Positions 8,646 through 19,134 are shown, numbered from the stretch's first letter. The stretch: DNA of 43,863 bases from Thiobacillus sp. (GCA_024709425.1 JANJWS010000037.1:1-43863), one strand, 5' to 3'. The notes: generated by a model from the sequence alone, not told the origin. Translations and numbers: made by a program.

Positions 8646-10835
8646 ATGAAAATCGTCGTGGTGGAGGATTCCAGCCTGGTGCTGGAACACCTGCTGGACT
8701 TCTTCGCCAGCCAGCCCGAGTTCACCGTGGCAGGCCATGCCCGGGGCGAGGACGAGGCGCTGGCGCTGATCAACCAGAGCGCGCCGGATGTCGTCCTGCT
8801 CGATCTGGCGCTGTCTCCCGGCAGCGGCCTGAACGTGCTCAAGCGCATGCGCGCAACCGGCCACCCTGCCCGTGTGATCGTTCTCAGCCACCAGCCCGCC
8901 GACGCCTACCGGCAGCGCTGCTTCGATGCCGGTGCCGACGCCTTTTTCGAGAAGACCGGCGATTTCGGCGACCTTGTGGCGCAACTGGCGAGCTGGATGC
9001 CGCCGTTGCCGCTCAACGAGGCACCGCGCCTGCGCGCCCTGGCGCGGCTGGACATTCTGGATACACCCGAGGAAGAGGTGTTCAGTGCGATCACGCGCCT
9101 TGCCGCCGCAGTGATCGGCACGCCCATCGCCCTGGTCAGTCTGGTCGATGCCAGGCGACAATGGTTCAAGGCACGCGTCGGCATCGAGATCTGTGAAGGC
9201 TCGCGTGAGACTTCGTTCTGCGCGCATGCCATCGTCAACGGCGGCTTGTTCGAGGTCGAGGACACTCACGGCGATCCGCGCTTCGCCGACAATCCGCTGG
9301 TGCGGGGCGATCCCGGCATACGCTTCTATGCCGGCATGCGGCTGGTGTTGCCCGGTGGCGAGGCGATCGGCACGCTGTGCGTGATCGACCGGATACCGCG
9401 CCGCCTCGATGCCACACAGCGCATGGCGCTGGAAGTGTTGGCGCGCAATGTGGTGACCGAACTGGAATTGCGCCAGCGCGTCCATGAGCTGGAGGCCGAG
9501 GTGGTACGCCGGCGCGAGGCAGAGGTGCGCATCATGCATCTGGCGACGCGCGACTCACTGACCAATCTGCCCAACCGGGCCGCGCTGATGGATCGCCTGG
9601 ATCAGGCCATCCGGACGGCCGCGCGCGAGCAGACGCTGCTGGGCGTGCTGTTCCTCGACCTGGATAATTTCAAGCTGATCAACGACACCCTCGGACATCA
9701 CGCGGGCGACGCGTTGCTGCAGTGCATGGCGGAACGCGTGACCAGCGTGCTGCGCGAATCCGATACCGTGGCGCGCCTTGGTGGGGATGAGTTCGCCGTC
9801 ATCCTGCCGGCCTTGCACACGCAGGACGAGGCCGTGCACATCGCACAAAAGATCATCGCGGCTCTCTCACAACCCCTGACGCTGCAAGGGCGCCCCCTGC
9901 AAGTCGGATGCAGCATCGGCCTGGCCGTCTACCCGACGCAGGGCGATACCGAGGAAACCCTGTTGCGGCATGCCGATCTGTCCATGTATCAGGCCAAGGA
10001 ATCGGGCGGCAATCAGTGCCAGCTCTACTCCGAACAGATGAACCTGCGCGCAGTCGAGCGCATGACGCTGGAATCGGAGCTGCGGCAGGCCATCGAAGGC
10101 GGCGAGCTGGAACTCTTCTATCAGCCGCAGGTGCGGCTAAGCGACCAGGCACTGACCGGGCTGGAGGCGCTGGTGCGCTGGAACCACCCGCGGCTCGGGT
10201 TGCTCGCGCCGGATCGCTTCATCCCGCTGGCCGAGGACACGGGCCTCATCTGGCCGCTCGGCCTCAATGTGCTGGAGATGGCGGTCGCCCAGATTGCAGC
10301 GTGGCACGCGCAGGGCCTGAAGGTGCCGCGCGTGGCGGTGAACGTGTCGCCGGCGCAATTGCGCGACGGGCTGGTGGACGCGGTCGCTGCGGCCCTCGCG
10401 CGCCACGACGTCACACCCGACTGCGTGGAACTGGAACTGACCGAAAGCGCCCTGACGGCCGACGGCCCCGCGGTGCTGGGGCTGTTGCAGGCCTTGCGTG
10501 ACAGGGGCCTGGCGATCGCCGTGGACGATTTCGGCGTGGGCTATTCCTCATTGGCGCTATTGCGTCGCCTGCCGATCTCAACCTTGAAGATCGACCGCAG
10601 TTTCGTTTCCGAACTGGCGTCGAACCAGCAGGATGTCGCCATCGTCGAGGCGGTCATCACCATGGCCAACAGCATGGGGCTGCGAACCGTGGCGGAAGGC
10701 GTGGAAGAGGATGCGCAGAATGTTGCGCTGCGCGTGCTGGGCTGCGATGACGGGCAGGGATATCTGTACAGCAAGCCGGTCACAAGCGTCGTGGCGACAC
10801 GTTGGCTGCATGCGCGGTTCTCGGAAGACAATTGA
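8646..10835 (+). CDS. REC-GAF-GGDEF-EAL c-di-GMP signalling protein
   Basis: A 729-residue soluble protein with no membrane segment. Residues 1-120 are a receiver domain with phospho-acceptor Asp in VVLLDLALSPGSG. A GAF domain follows (about 130-285), with TPIALVSLVDARRQWFKA and ETSFCAHAI of the cyanobacterial-phytochrome-like type. The GGDEF domain (about 300-465) has an intact RLGGDEF and an I-site-type RESD. The EAL domain (about 475-725) has GLEALVRW, DDFGVGYSSL, LKIDRSFV and an EGVEE glutamate. Both diguanylate cyclase and phosphodiesterase motifs are complete, so net activity cannot be predicted. The receiver makes it a likely target of phosphorylation, possibly by the CHASE3 kinase upstream. 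Start ATG 8646 follows GCAGGAG at a good distance. Confidence 0.94.
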   Translation: MKIVVVEDSSLVLEHLLDFFASQPEFTVAGHARGEDEALALINQSAPDVVLLDLALSPGSGLNVLKRMRATGHPARVIVLSHQPADAYRQRCFDAGADAFFEKTGDFGDLVAQLASWMPPLPLNEAPRLRALARLDILDTPEEEVFSAITRLAAAVIGTPIALVSLVDARRQWFKARVGIEICEGSRETSFCAHAIVNGGLFEVEDTHGDPRFADNPLVRGDPGIRFYAGMRLVLPGGEAIGTLCVIDRIPRRLDATQRMALEVLARNVVTELELRQRVHELEAEVVRRREAEVRIMHLATRDSLTNLPNRAALMDRLDQAIRTAAREQTLLGVLFLDLDNFKLINDTLGHHAGDALLQCMAERVTSVLRESDTVARLGGDEFAVILPALHTQDEAVHIAQKIIAALSQPLTLQGRPLQVGCSIGLAVYPTQGDTEETLLRHADLSMYQAKESGGNQCQLYSEQMNLRAVERMTLESELRQAIEGGELELFYQPQVRLSDQALTGLEALVRWNHPRLGLLAPDRFIPLAEDTGLIWPLGLNVLEMAVAQIAAWHAQGLKVPRVAVNVSPAQLRDGLVDAVAAALARHDVTPDCVELELTESALTADGPAVLGLLQALRDRGLAIAVDDFGVGYSSLALLRRLPISTLKIDRSFVSELASNQQDVAIVEAVITMANSMGLRTVAEGVEEDAQNVALRVLGCDDGQGYLYSKPVTSVVATRWLHARFSEDN

Positions 10836-11005
10836 AAACAGCCTCGTAAAATATTGATATATCGCGTTGTTTAGCCATACAGGGGGTCTGGGCTTTACAT
10901 GCGACCAGGCGCCGCCTGCGGCCCGTCGGATGTGTTACGGGGTTGTTACAGTGTGGGCTTCTCAGGATCGCGGGTGGGGTTGCGCGGCAGGAACTCGAAA
11001 AACTC

Positions 11006-11641
11006 ATGAAGTTGGAGCAGGCCGCTAACAAGGGACGGCGGGAGATGTTCCGGCTCGGGTTGGCACTGCTCTTCCTGGTCGGGATCATCCTCTACGTTTC
11101 CATGCGCGGGGGTGCCGCCAATTACGCGCTGGTAATCGCCGCGATGATCGGCGGCTACATGGCGCTCAACATCGGCGCCAACGATGTCACCAACAACATC
11201 GGCCCGGCCGTGGGCTCCCGAGCCCTGACGCTGACCGGGGCACTTTTCATTGCGGCCATCTTCGAGGCAGCGGGGGCCATCATTGCGGGCGGCGACGTGG
11301 TCGGCACCATCAAGAGCGGCATCATCGATCCTGAAGCCATTGCCGATACCAGAATCTTCGTCTGGCTGATGACCGCTGCCCTGCTGGCTGGCGCGCTTTG
11401 GCTGAACATTGCCACGGCGGCCGGTGCGCCCGTCTCCACCACGCATTCCATTGTGGGTGGTGTGCTCGGAGCGGGCGTCGCCGCCGGCGGTGTGGGCATT
11501 GCCGACTGGGGTGTCGTGGGACAGATCGCCGCGAGCTGGGTGATTTCGCCGGTGCTGGGCGGGCTGATTGCTGCCGCCTTTCTCTACTTCATCAAGCGCA
11601 CCATCACTGCCATCCACCGCCCAGCACCTTGTAGAGCGTAA
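11006..11641 (+). pseudogene. Truncated PiT-family inorganic phosphate permease
   Basis: About 211 residues with PiT-family features: NIGANDVTNNIGPAVGSRAL (the conserved GANDV.N signature), then hydrophobic segments and STTHSIVGGVLGAG. It matches roughly the first 200 residues of permeases that are usually about 500 or more long. The second PiT repeat is absent. Similarity stops after [10 protein letters not shown], and the remaining residues ([10 protein letters not shown]) are antisense to the C-terminus of the outer membrane factor gene, so the gene is broken at about 11604. A frame opens at 10943 (TTG), but the ATG at 11006 fits the usual N-terminus. No 3' part of the gene is seen beyond the efflux operon. 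It is unlikely to transport phosphate. Confidence 0.8.
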
Positions 11642-12992
11642 CGCGGTTGGCGGCGTCGGCGAGGCGCGCGCCGATAAGGTCCTGCTCCGCCGCGTACTGT
11701 GTGCGCTGGGCATCGAGCAGGCCGAGATAACTGTCCACCCCGCCCCGGTAGCGGGCCTCGGCGAGGCGCAGGCTCGCCGCCGTGGCCTCGACCAGGCGGC
11801 GCCGCGCATCGAGTTGCTCGGCGAGCGTGGCGCGCTCGGCGAGAGCGTCGGCCACTTCACGGAAGGCGACCTGGATCGCCTTTTCATATTGCGCGACCTG
11901 AATGTCACGCTGGATCTCGGCCACGTCGAGGCTCGCCCGCAGCCGCCCCGCTTCGAAGATCGGGATGCGGATCTGCGGGATGAAGCTCCAGGTACCGGAA
12001 CCGCTGCCGAACAGGTCGTCCAGCGCGCGGCTCGCGGTGCCGGCCGCAGCGGTGAGCGTGATGCGAGGGAAGAAGGCCGCGCGTGCTGCACCGATACTGG
12101 CGTTGGCCGCGCGCAGGGCATGCTCGGCCTGCAGCACGTCCGGGCGCCGCGTCAGCAGGATGGACGGCACGTCGGCCGGCAGCTCGGTCATCGCGTTCAC
12201 CGCGCCAGGCAAACCGGCGGGGAGCCAGGCGGCCGTTATGGGGGTGCCCGCGACCAGGCTCAAGGCGTTCTCATCCCGCGCAACGAGACTTCGGTAGCGC
12301 GCCGCGTCCGCGCGCGCGCTTTGCAGCAGAGTTTCCGATTGGCGCAGGTCAAGCGCGGACACCGCGCCGGCGTCGAAACTCCTGCGCGTGAGGTCGAACG
12401 ACTTCTCCCGCGTTTCCAGGGTGCGCTGCGCCAGCGCCAGCCGTTCGCGGTCGGCGGCCAGCGTGAGCCAGGCGTTGGCAACTTCCGCCACGAGGCTGAT
12501 CTGCGCGCTGCGGCGCGCCTCCTCAGTGCCGAGATAGGTTTCAAGCGCGTTTTCATTGAGGCTGCGGATACGGCCGAAGAAATCGAGCTCGTAGGCAGAA
12601 AACCCAATGGTGGCACTGTAGGTGCGGCTGATTTCGCCCTCGCCCGACTCGTCGGGGAGACGTTGCGCCGTCTGCCCGCCACTGGCACCGACCGCCGGAT
12701 ACAGGTCGGCGCGCTGGATGCCGTACTGCGCCCTCGCCTTCTGGATGTTCAGCGCGGCGACGCGCAGGTCGCGGTTGTTGGCGAGCGCGAGCGCGATCAC
12801 CTCGCGAAGCTGTGCGTCGGCGAAGTAATCGCGCCAGGCGAGGGCGTCGGCCGGGGTCGCCGCAGAGGTCCGGGGTGCCTCGGGAAAGCTCGCCAGCACC
12901 GGCGCCGCCGGGCGCTGATACTCAGGAATGAAACTGCATCCGCCCGCCAGGACGACGGCGAGGGTCACGCTCAGGACACGGTACGCGTTCAT
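11604..12992 (-). CDS. RND efflux outer membrane factor, NodT/OprM-type lipoprotein
   Basis: A 462-residue outer membrane channel subunit of a tripartite pump. The signal peptide with a lipobox-like VVLAGGC ends near residue 19, so it is probably lipid-anchored. Two repeats of the outer membrane efflux domain follow, with [37 protein letters not shown] (the family signature) and the C-terminal [10 protein letters not shown]. The upstream open frame to 13754 is antisense noise. The ATG at 12992 is chosen because it overlaps the pump gene's stop (ATGA). It is the last gene of the operon and converges on the truncated phosphate permease gene, overlapping it by 38 bases. Confidence 0.94.
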   Translation of the reverse strand: MNAYRVLSVTLAVVLAGGCSFIPEYQRPAAPVLASFPEAPRTSAATPADALAWRDYFADAQLREVIALALANNRDLRVAALNIQKARAQYGIQRADLYPAVGASGGQTAQRLPDESGEGEISRTYSATIGFSAYELDFFGRIRSLNENALETYLGTEEARRSAQISLVAEVANAWLTLAADRERLALAQRTLETREKSFDLTRRSFDAGAVSALDLRQSETLLQSARADAARYRSLVARDENALSLVAGTPITAAWLPAGLPGAVNAMTELPADVPSILLTRRPDVLQAEHALRAANASIGAARAAFFPRITLTAAAGTASRALDDLFGSGSGTWSFIPQIRIPIFEAGRLRASLDVAEIQRDIQVAQYEKAIQVAFREVADALAERATLAEQLDARRRLVEATAASLRLAEARYRGGVDSYLGLLDAQRTQYAAEQDLIGARLADAANRVTLYKVLGGGWQ

Positions 12993-15900
12993 GCCTTTCC
13001 CCCCTGCGGCCTGCCCTTGAATATCCGCTTGATGACCACATAGAACAGCGGGATGAAGAAGATGCCGAGCGCGGTCCCGGCGATGGTGCCGCCGAGCACG
13101 CCGGTGCCGATCGCGTTCTGCGCGCCGGAACCGGCGCCGGTGGCGATCGCCAGCGGCAACACACCGAAACCGAAGGTCAGCGCCGTCATCAGCACGGGGC
13201 GCAGACGCAGGCGAACCGCCTCCAGAGTGGCCTCGACCAGTGCCTTGCCTTCCTGTTCCATACGCGCCTTGGCGAATTCCACGATGAGGATTGCGTTCCT
13301 GGCCGACAGGCCGATGGTGGCGAGCAGGCCGACCTGGAAATAGACGTCGTTCGAGAAACCGCGCCCCGTCGCGGCGAGCAGTGCGCCGAGCACGCCGACC
13401 GGCACCACCAGGATCACCGCGAAGGGCACCGACCAGCTCTCGTACAGCGCCGCGAGACACAGGAACACCACCAGCACCGACAGCGCATAGAGCATCGGCG
13501 CCTGCGTGCCGGAGCGGCGCTCCTCGAAGGACATGCCGGTCCATTCGTAGCCGATGCCCACGGGCAGGTGGGCGATGATTTCCTCCACCGCCGCCATGGC
13601 GTCGCCCGACGACAGCCCCGGCGCGGCCTGGCCGAGCAGTTCGACCGAAGGCTGGCCGTTGTGGCGCTCCAGGCGGGGCGAGCCGTACGTCCAGCGTGCG
13701 GTGGTGAAGGCGGACAGCGGCACCATCTCGCCCTGGTTGTTGCGCACGTACCATTTGCCAAGGTCTTCCGGCGTCATGCGCGCGGCGGCGTCAGCCTGCA
13801 CGTACACCTTCTTGATGCGGCCGCGGTCGATGAAGTCGTTGACGTAGGCCCCGCCCCAGGCGGTGGCGAGCGTATCGTTGATATCCGCCACGGCCACGCC
13901 GAGCGCACCGGCCTTGGCGTGATCGATCTCCAGCTGGTACTCGGGAACGTTTTCCTGACCGTTGGGGCGCACCCCCACCAGCCGCTTGTCCTGCGCGGCC
14001 ATGCCGAGGAACTGGTTGCGCGCGGCGATGAGCGCGTCGTGGCCGAGACCGGCGCGATCCTGCAGCTGCACGTTGAAGCCGGTGGAAGTGCCCAGCTCGA
14101 TCACGGCGGGCGGCACGAAGGCGAACACCATGGCCTCCTTGATCTGCGAGAAGGCGCCCATGGCGCGTCCGGCAATCGACTTCACGTCCGTTCCGGGCGC
14201 CTGGCGCTGGTCCCAAGGTTCGAGATTGACGAAGCCGATGCCCATGTTCTGCCCCTGGCCCGCGAAGCTGAAGCCGGCGGCGGCGAAGATGGATCCCACC
14301 TTGCCCTTTTCGCCTTCGAGATAGTGCTTTTCGATCTTCTTCACCACCTCGACCGTACGCTCCTGTGTCGCACCCGCCGGCAGGATGATCTGGGTGAACA
14401 TCACACCCTGGTCCTCTTCCGGCAGATAGGCCGTCGGCATACGGGCGAACAGCAGCGCGAGCACACCGATGATCGCGACGTAGATCGCCAGGAAGCGCAG
14501 GCTACGGTGCAGGATCTTGCCGACCGCCGACTCATAGTTGCGCCGGCCGCGCTCGAACATGCGGTTGAACCAGCCGAAGAAGCCGCGTTCGGAGCGGCCG
14601 TGACCCTTTGCCATGGGCTTCAGCATGGTGGCACACAGCGCCGGGGTGAACACGATCGCCACCAGGACCGAGAGCGCCATGGCCGATACGATGGTGATGG
14701 AGAACTGGCGGTAGATCACACCGGTCGATCCGCCGAAGAACGCCATTGGCACGAAAACCGCCGCCACCACGAGGCCGATGCCGATCAGCGCGCCGGTGAT
14801 CTGGTCCATCGACTTGCGGGCTGCCGCCTTCGGCGACAGGCCCTCCTCGGACATGAGGCGCTCGACGTTTTCCACCACGACGATGGCATCATCGATCAAC
14901 AGTCCGATCGCCAGCACCAGGCCGAACATGGTGAGGGTGTTGATGGAAAACCCGAACGCCGCCATTACGCCGAAGGTGCCGAGCAGCACCACCGGCACCG
15001 CGATGGTCGGAATCAGCGTGGCGCGCAGGTTCTGCAGGAACAGGTACATCACCAGGAACACCAGGATGACGGCCTCGACCAGCGTCTGCACCACGTTCAT
15101 GATGGAGATCCTGACGAACGGCGTGGTGTCGTACGGCACCACGACTTCCACGCCTGGCGGGAAGTAGGCCTTCATCTGCTCGATCCTGGCCTTCACCGCG
15201 TTCGCCGTGTCGAGCGCATTGGCACCCGCCGCGAGCTTGATGCCGATGCCCGAGGCAGGCTGTCCCTTGAAGCGCCCGACGATGCCGTAGTTTTCGGCGC
15301 CGATTTCGACGCGCGCGACATCCTTGAGACGCACCTCCCCGCCCTGCGCCGAACTGCGGAGCAGGATGCGTTCGAATTCCTCGACGGTCTGCAGCCGGCT
15401 CTGCGCGGTGACCGGCGCGGTGAACCCCTGCCCCGCCACCGCCGGCGTTCCGCCCAGCTGGCCCGCCGACACCTGGTTGTTCTGCGCGCGGATCGCCGCC
15501 TGCACGTCGCCGGGTGTGAGCCGGAAGTTGTTCAGCCGGGCCGGATCGAGCCAGATGCGCATCGCATACTGCGCACCGAACACCTGTACCTCGCCCACGC
15601 CCGTGACGCGCGACAACGGTTCCTGCACCGTGGAGTTGAGGAAGTCGGCGAGGTCGGTGCGGGTCATGCTGCCGTCCTTCGACACGAAGCCCACGATCAT
15701 GAGGAAATTGCGCGTCGACTTCACCACCTGCACGCCCTGCTGCTGCACCGCCAGCGGCAGCAGCGGCAGCGCCAGTTGCAGCTTGTTCTGCGTCTGCACC
15801 TGCGCGATGTCCGGGTCGGTGCCGGCGTCGAAGGTCAGCGTCACCGTGGCGCGGCCGTAGGAGTCGGACTGCGAAGTCATGTAGAGCAGCCCGTCCAGCC

Positions 15901-16111
15901 CGGTCAGCTTCTGCTCGATGACCTGGGTAACCGAGTCCTCCACGGTCCTGGCCGACGCGCCAGGATAGGTCGCGTTGATGGCGATGGTGGGGGGCGCGAT
16001 GGCCGGATACTGGGCGATCGGCAGCGTCGCGACGGACAGCGCGCCCGCCAGCATGATGACGAGGGCGATGACCCAGGCGAAGATGGGCCGGTCGATGAAG
16101 AAGCGCGCCAT
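12989..16111 (-). CDS. RND efflux pump inner membrane subunit, AcrB/MexB-like (HAE1)
   Basis: A 1040-residue RND transporter, close to the usual 1040-1050 of AcrB/MexB. It begins [20 protein letters not shown] with the first membrane helix, has two large periplasmic loops and twelve predicted membrane helices. The proton relay pair is in [18 protein letters not shown] in helix 4, and the relay Lys is probably in the [17 protein letters not shown] segment of helix 10. The sequence belongs to the hydrophobe/amphiphile exporter class, which extrudes antibiotics, dyes, detergents or solvents using proton motive force. The gene lies 6 bases after the fusion protein gene and overlaps the outer membrane factor gene, forming one operon. 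Individual substrates cannot be told from sequence. Confidence 0.96.
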   Translation of the reverse strand: MARFFIDRPIFAWVIALVIMLAGALSVATLPIAQYPAIAPPTIAINATYPGASARTVEDSVTQVIEQKLTGLDGLLYMTSQSDSYGRATVTLTFDAGTDPDIAQVQTQNKLQLALPLLPLAVQQQGVQVVKSTRNFLMIVGFVSKDGSMTRTDLADFLNSTVQEPLSRVTGVGEVQVFGAQYAMRIWLDPARLNNFRLTPGDVQAAIRAQNNQVSAGQLGGTPAVAGQGFTAPVTAQSRLQTVEEFERILLRSSAQGGEVRLKDVARVEIGAENYGIVGRFKGQPASGIGIKLAAGANALDTANAVKARIEQMKAYFPPGVEVVVPYDTTPFVRISIMNVVQTLVEAVILVFLVMYLFLQNLRATLIPTIAVPVVLLGTFGVMAAFGFSINTLTMFGLVLAIGLLIDDAIVVVENVERLMSEEGLSPKAAARKSMDQITGALIGIGLVVAAVFVPMAFFGGSTGVIYRQFSITIVSAMALSVLVAIVFTPALCATMLKPMAKGHGRSERGFFGWFNRMFERGRRNYESAVGKILHRSLRFLAIYVAIIGVLALLFARMPTAYLPEEDQGVMFTQIILPAGATQERTVEVVKKIEKHYLEGEKGKVGSIFAAAGFSFAGQGQNMGIGFVNLEPWDQRQAPGTDVKSIAGRAMGAFSQIKEAMVFAFVPPAVIELGTSTGFNVQLQDRAGLGHDALIAARNQFLGMAAQDKRLVGVRPNGQENVPEYQLEIDHAKAGALGVAVADINDTLATAWGGAYVNDFIDRGRIKKVYVQADAAARMTPEDLGKWYVRNNQGEMVPLSAFTTARWTYGSPRLERHNGQPSVELLGQAAPGLSSGDAMAAVEEIIAHLPVGIGYEWTGMSFEERRSGTQAPMLYALSVLVVFLCLAALYESWSVPFAVILVVPVGVLGALLAATGRGFSNDVYFQVGLLATIGLSARNAILIVEFAKARMEQEGKALVEATLEAVRLRLRPVLMTALTFGFGVLPLAIATGAGSGAQNAIGTGVLGGTIAGTALGIFFIPLFYVVIKRIFKGRPQGGKA

Positions 16112-16117
16112 GGCCGC

Positions 16118-17305
16118 TTACCTCTTGGCCGGGGCGGCGGGTGCCGGCTGCGCCGGGGCGTCCTGCGGCTGGACCGGGGCGCCAGGTTTGACGCGTTGCA
16201 GGCCTTCGACGATGACCCGGTCGCCCGCAGCCAGCCCTTCGGTCACCACCCATTTGTCACCCAACGACTGCGCCACCTTGACCGGTCGCACCTCCGCCTG
16301 GTTCTGCGCATTCACCGCCATCACGCTGGCCGTACCCTTGGGATCGCGCATCACCGCCGCGTGCGGCAGCAGAAAGACGTCGTCCCGCGTGCCCTGTGCC
16401 AGACGCGCGCGTACATACATGCCCGGTAGCAGTTCCCCCTTGGGATTGGGGAACACTGCGCGCAGCGTCACGCTGCCCGTGCCGGGGTCGACGGTCACTT
16501 CTGAAAACGCCAGCTTGCCTTCCCGGCCGTAGAGGCTGCCGTCCTCCAGCACGAGCTGCACCGGGACGCCGTTCTCGCCTGCGCGGCGCAGGGTGCCGGC
16601 AGCAAAATCCCGTTTCATGCGCAGGAGTTCGGCACTCGACTGCGTCAGATCGACATGGATGGGATCGAGTTGCTGCACCGTGGCGAGCGCTTCCGCCTGA
16701 TTGGCGGTCACCAGCGCGCCCGGCGTCACCGTCGAACGGCCGATGCGGCCGGAGATCGGTGAGGTGACGCGCGTGTAGGCGAGATCGATGCGCGCGCGCT
16801 CGAGCGTCGCGCGCGCGGCGCTGACCTCGGCCTGCGCCTGTTTCAGTGCCGCCGCCGCCTCGTCGTTGGCCTGCTTGCTCACCGCCTCGATCTTGACCAA
16901 TTCAGCGTAGCGCTCGGCCTTGACGCGCGCCGCGTCGAGACTGGCTTCGGCGCGCGCCAGATTGGCGCGCGCGCTGTCGAAGGTCGCCTGATAGGTGGCC
17001 GGATCGATCTGGTACAGCACCTCGCCGGCCTTGACCGCGCTGCCCTCACGGAACAGGCGCGCCTTGACGATGCCGCTCACCTGCGGGCGAAGTTCGGCAA
17101 CGAGATACGGCGTCGTGCGTCCAGGGAGTTCGGTCGTCACCGGCACGGATTCGGGCTGCGCCGTCACCACCGTGACGGCCGGCGCGCCCGGCATGCCCCC
17201 CGGTGGACCCGGCGGCGACTCCTTCTTGCCGCAGGCACCGAGTAGCAGGAGGGCGGAGAGGGCAAGGCCTGCGGGAAGCAGAGGCATGAGGCGCGAGGGC
17301 TGCAT
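16118..17305 (-). CDS. RND efflux membrane fusion protein, AcrA/MexA-like lipoprotein
   Basis: A 395-residue periplasmic adaptor. The signal peptide ends in a lipobox, LLLLGAC, near residue 25, followed by a Pro/Gly-rich linker. The half lipoyl motif VSGIVKARLFREGSAVKAG begins the barrel, a coiled-coil hairpin spans residues about 100-170, and TRVTSPISGRIGRSTVTPG closes the lipoyl domain. The C-terminus is Pro/Ala-rich. It bridges the pump and the outer membrane channel. It is the first gene of the operon and is divergent from the TetR-type regulator at 17473, separated by a 167-base promoter region with a palindrome. Confidence 0.95.
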   Translation of the reverse strand: MQPSRLMPLLPAGLALSALLLLGACGKKESPPGPPGGMPGAPAVTVVTAQPESVPVTTELPGRTTPYLVAELRPQVSGIVKARLFREGSAVKAGEVLYQIDPATYQATFDSARANLARAEASLDAARVKAERYAELVKIEAVSKQANDEAAAALKQAQAEVSAARATLERARIDLAYTRVTSPISGRIGRSTVTPGALVTANQAEALATVQQLDPIHVDLTQSSAELLRMKRDFAAGTLRRAGENGVPVQLVLEDGSLYGREGKLAFSEVTVDPGTGSVTLRAVFPNPKGELLPGMYVRARLAQGTRDDVFLLPHAAVMRDPKGTASVMAVNAQNQAEVRPVKVAQSLGDKWVVTEGLAAGDRVIVEGLQRVKPGAPVQPQDAPAQPAPAAPAKR

Positions 17306-17372
17306 GAACGGTCTCTCTCAAAATGACCGAGGCCGCCCGCGGCAGGGCAGCCCTGGTGAGATGAATCGAAAA

Positions 17373-17403
17373 TTCAAACTAGAATGAACGTTCAATCTAT
17401 ATT
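17373..17403. promoter_or_regulatory. Candidate TetR operator and promoter between pump operon and regulator
   Basis: The 10-base perfect palindrome TGAACGTTCA lies at 17385-17394 in the divergent promoter region. On the plus strand a TTCAAA hexamer (17373-17378) and TATATT (17398-17403) could be promoter elements at a long 19-base spacing, with the palindrome between them. Pump-associated TetR repressors commonly bind dyads rich in TGAAC/GTTCA that overlap both promoters. Dyad and location are seen; its use is inferred. Confidence 0.55.
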
Positions 17404-17472
17404 AGGATGTACTGAAAGGCAAGACACGAACTTCCATTTCCTTTGCTTCTGCCTGTTTCAGGAGACCCGCCC

Positions 17473-18090
17473 ATGCACGCCGCCGTCGCCGCCGAACCCA
17501 CCGAAATACCCCGTGCCGACGCACGACGCGCCCAGATTCGCGCCGCCGCCGCCGAATGCTTTCGCCAGCATGGCTTCCACGGCACCAGCATCGCCCAGAT
17601 ATCCAAACGCGCGGGCATGAGCACCGGCCACATTTACCATTATTTTGCGAACAAGGAAGCGATCATTGCCGACATCGTGGCACAGGATCTGGCGCGCCTG
17701 CTGACGCTCACGGCCGAACTGCGGGCCGCCAAGGACGTCAAGGCCGCGATGATCGCGCGTGCCGTGGAAGGCGTGCAGGATAATCTGGACCCCGAAACCG
17801 CGGGCCTGCAACTGGAAATCGTCGCCGAAGCTGCGCGCAACCCCAACATCGCCGCCATTGTGCAGGCCGCTGACCGGCAATGCCTCGCCAGCCTGGCCGA
17901 GACGATCCGCACCCAGCGCCGTGCTGCCGGGCATCAGGACAGCGAGGCCACCCTTGCCGGCATGGCGGAAACCCTCGCCGCGATGTTCGAAGGGCTGCAG
18001 ATACGCGCCATCCGCAATCCCGACATCGACCGCGAGGCGGTTGCCACGGCGTTCCGGCACATGGTCGGAGCCCTTCTCACCCAAACCTGA
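17473..18090 (+). CDS. TetR-family repressor of the RND pump
   Basis: A 205-residue TetR/AcrR-family regulator. The N-terminal HTH (residues about 15-62) reads AECFRQHGFHGTSIAQISKR then AGMSTGHIYHYFANKEAI, the classic pattern. The C-terminal ligand-binding domain carries LDPETAGLQLEIVAEAARNP, seen in TetR proteins next to efflux operons. AGGAGA at 17460-17465 lies 7 bases before the ATG at 17473, so the in-frame upstream extension to 17443 is rejected. Divergent placement to the pump operon and the shared palindrome suggest it represses the operon and itself until it binds a pump substrate. Confidence 0.93.
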   Translation: MHAAVAAEPTEIPRADARRAQIRAAAAECFRQHGFHGTSIAQISKRAGMSTGHIYHYFANKEAIIADIVAQDLARLLTLTAELRAAKDVKAAMIARAVEGVQDNLDPETAGLQLEIVAEAARNPNIAAIVQAADRQCLASLAETIRTQRRAAGHQDSEATLAGMAETLAAMFEGLQIRAIRNPDIDREAVATAFRHMVGALLTQT

Positions 18091-18108
18091 CACCCCAAGA
18101 TCGCGCGG

Positions 18109-18783
18109 TCAGCGCCGATCGCCGCCGCGTTCCTCCGGGCGGCTACCCCGCGGCCCGGCATCGCGCGGCCCCGGTGCATGGCGCGGCTGCTCATAGTGGC
18201 GCCGGGTGAATTCCTCACGCGGTTGGTAGCGATAGCGCTCGGCGCGGATCTCCCGCTGACGCTCGAATTCGCCGGGATAGCGGTCGCCCGAGTAGTGTTT
18301 CTGATACGCCGGCAGGGGTGCGCGGGGCGGCACCGCGCGCCGATCCCGGCGATCCCAACCGTCGCGTCGCGTCTGCCATTCGTGCCCCCAATGCTCATGC
18401 CAGCGCGGCGGGGCATCGGTACCCCAACCGTGGAAGTATGACGGGGGCTTGCGGTAGTAGCGCACCGGCACGCGCAGCACATACACCGGCACATCGAACG
18501 GATCGACCCAGTCCCAGGGGCCGTTGTACCACGCGCTGACATACCAGTGGTCGTCGTGGAACACCCAGTACAGGCCGTCGTAGAAGAACAGGTTCACATG
18601 CAGGCGTGGGTCGTAGTACACGGGATGGTTGGGTACGCGCACGAGCCGCGGGTAGGCAGGAAGATTGATACCGATGGAAACACCTGGCGCGCGAATGCCA
18701 ACACCGATGCTGACATCCGCCCGAGCGGGGGTGAGCGGGATGAGCAACAGGGCTATGAACGGAATCAGAATGAGGCGGCGCAT
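18109..18783 (-). CDS. Secreted aromatic- and Arg-rich protein of unknown function
   Basis: A 224-residue protein with a clear signal peptide, MRRLILIPFIALLLIPLTP then ARA, with cleavage near residue 22. The mature N-terminus has VSIGVGIRAPGVSIGINLPA, then a Tyr/Trp-rich core (NLFFYDGLYWVFHDDHWYVS, AWYNGPWDWV, HGWGTDAPPRW) and a basic, Arg/Pro-rich tail. I recognise this as a conserved hypothetical protein type common in betaproteobacteria, but know of no assigned function. It is probably periplasmic or surface-exposed. It converges on the TetR gene, with 18 bases between the stops. Confidence 0.75.
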   Translation of the reverse strand: MRRLILIPFIALLLIPLTPARADVSIGVGIRAPGVSIGINLPAYPRLVRVPNHPVYYDPRLHVNLFFYDGLYWVFHDDHWYVSAWYNGPWDWVDPFDVPVYVLRVPVRYYRKPPSYFHGWGTDAPPRWHEHWGHEWQTRRDGWDRRDRRAVPPRAPLPAYQKHYSGDRYPGEFERQREIRAERYRYQPREEFTRRHYEQPRHAPGPRDAGPRGSRPEERGGDRR

Positions 18784-18861
18784 CTCTGTCCTTTGCAGAA
18801 GGGCGGCCGGGGCCGCACGCGTGGCGATCCAGCATGGCGCCAGGATCCAATGCTGCTCCGA

Positions 18862-19134
18862 TCAGGTTTTCCGGCTGCGGGTTCCCTTGTCGATCCGTCG
18901 CTGGGAAAGATTGCCTTCCCACTGACACTGGAACTGCGGGCAGCGGTAGCGTTGCAGGCCAACGAACAGGCTCAGGAACCGGTCGATCGGCCGACGATGA
19001 ATCCGAATCAGGCCTGGCGCCCCGCACGCGGGACAGCGGCATGCCCCCCTTGTGGCATCGTCAGGCAGTACGCACGTGCCGTGGGCCCGGGGGTCTGCCG
19101 TGGGGAAGCCATGCGAATGCCCCAGAATGCCCAT
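18862..19134 (-). CDS. Small zinc-ribbon protein, unknown function
   Basis: A 90-residue protein. The ATG at 19134 is preceded by GAGGAG at six bases, which favours it over the in-frame ATG at 19167. The core CRCPACGAPGLIRIHRRPID then RFLSLFVGLQRYRC ends in PQFQCQWEGNL. The two Cys pairs (C-x2-C and C-x4-C) should bind one zinc ion. The pattern, with an IHRRPIDRFLSLF helix between the pairs, is one I recognise from small uncharacterised betaproteobacterial proteins. The N-terminal third is His-containing and not conserved to my knowledge. It is downstream of and co-oriented with the HPP-CBS gene, about 125 bases apart. Confidence 0.68.
   Translation of the reverse strand: MGILGHSHGFPTADPRAHGTCVLPDDATRGACRCPACGAPGLIRIHRRPIDRFLSLFVGLQRYRCPQFQCQWEGNLSQRRIDKGTRSRKT

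Noticed and set aside
12993-13754. N-terminal extension of the outer membrane factor frame
   Set aside because: Arg/Gly-rich out-of-frame reading of the pump gene; the lipoprotein signal peptide starts at 12992.
13568-16429. 953-codon open frame on the plus strand
   Set aside because: Antisense to the RND pump gene, His/Arg/Asp-rich with no family features; a shadow created by GC-rich codon use.
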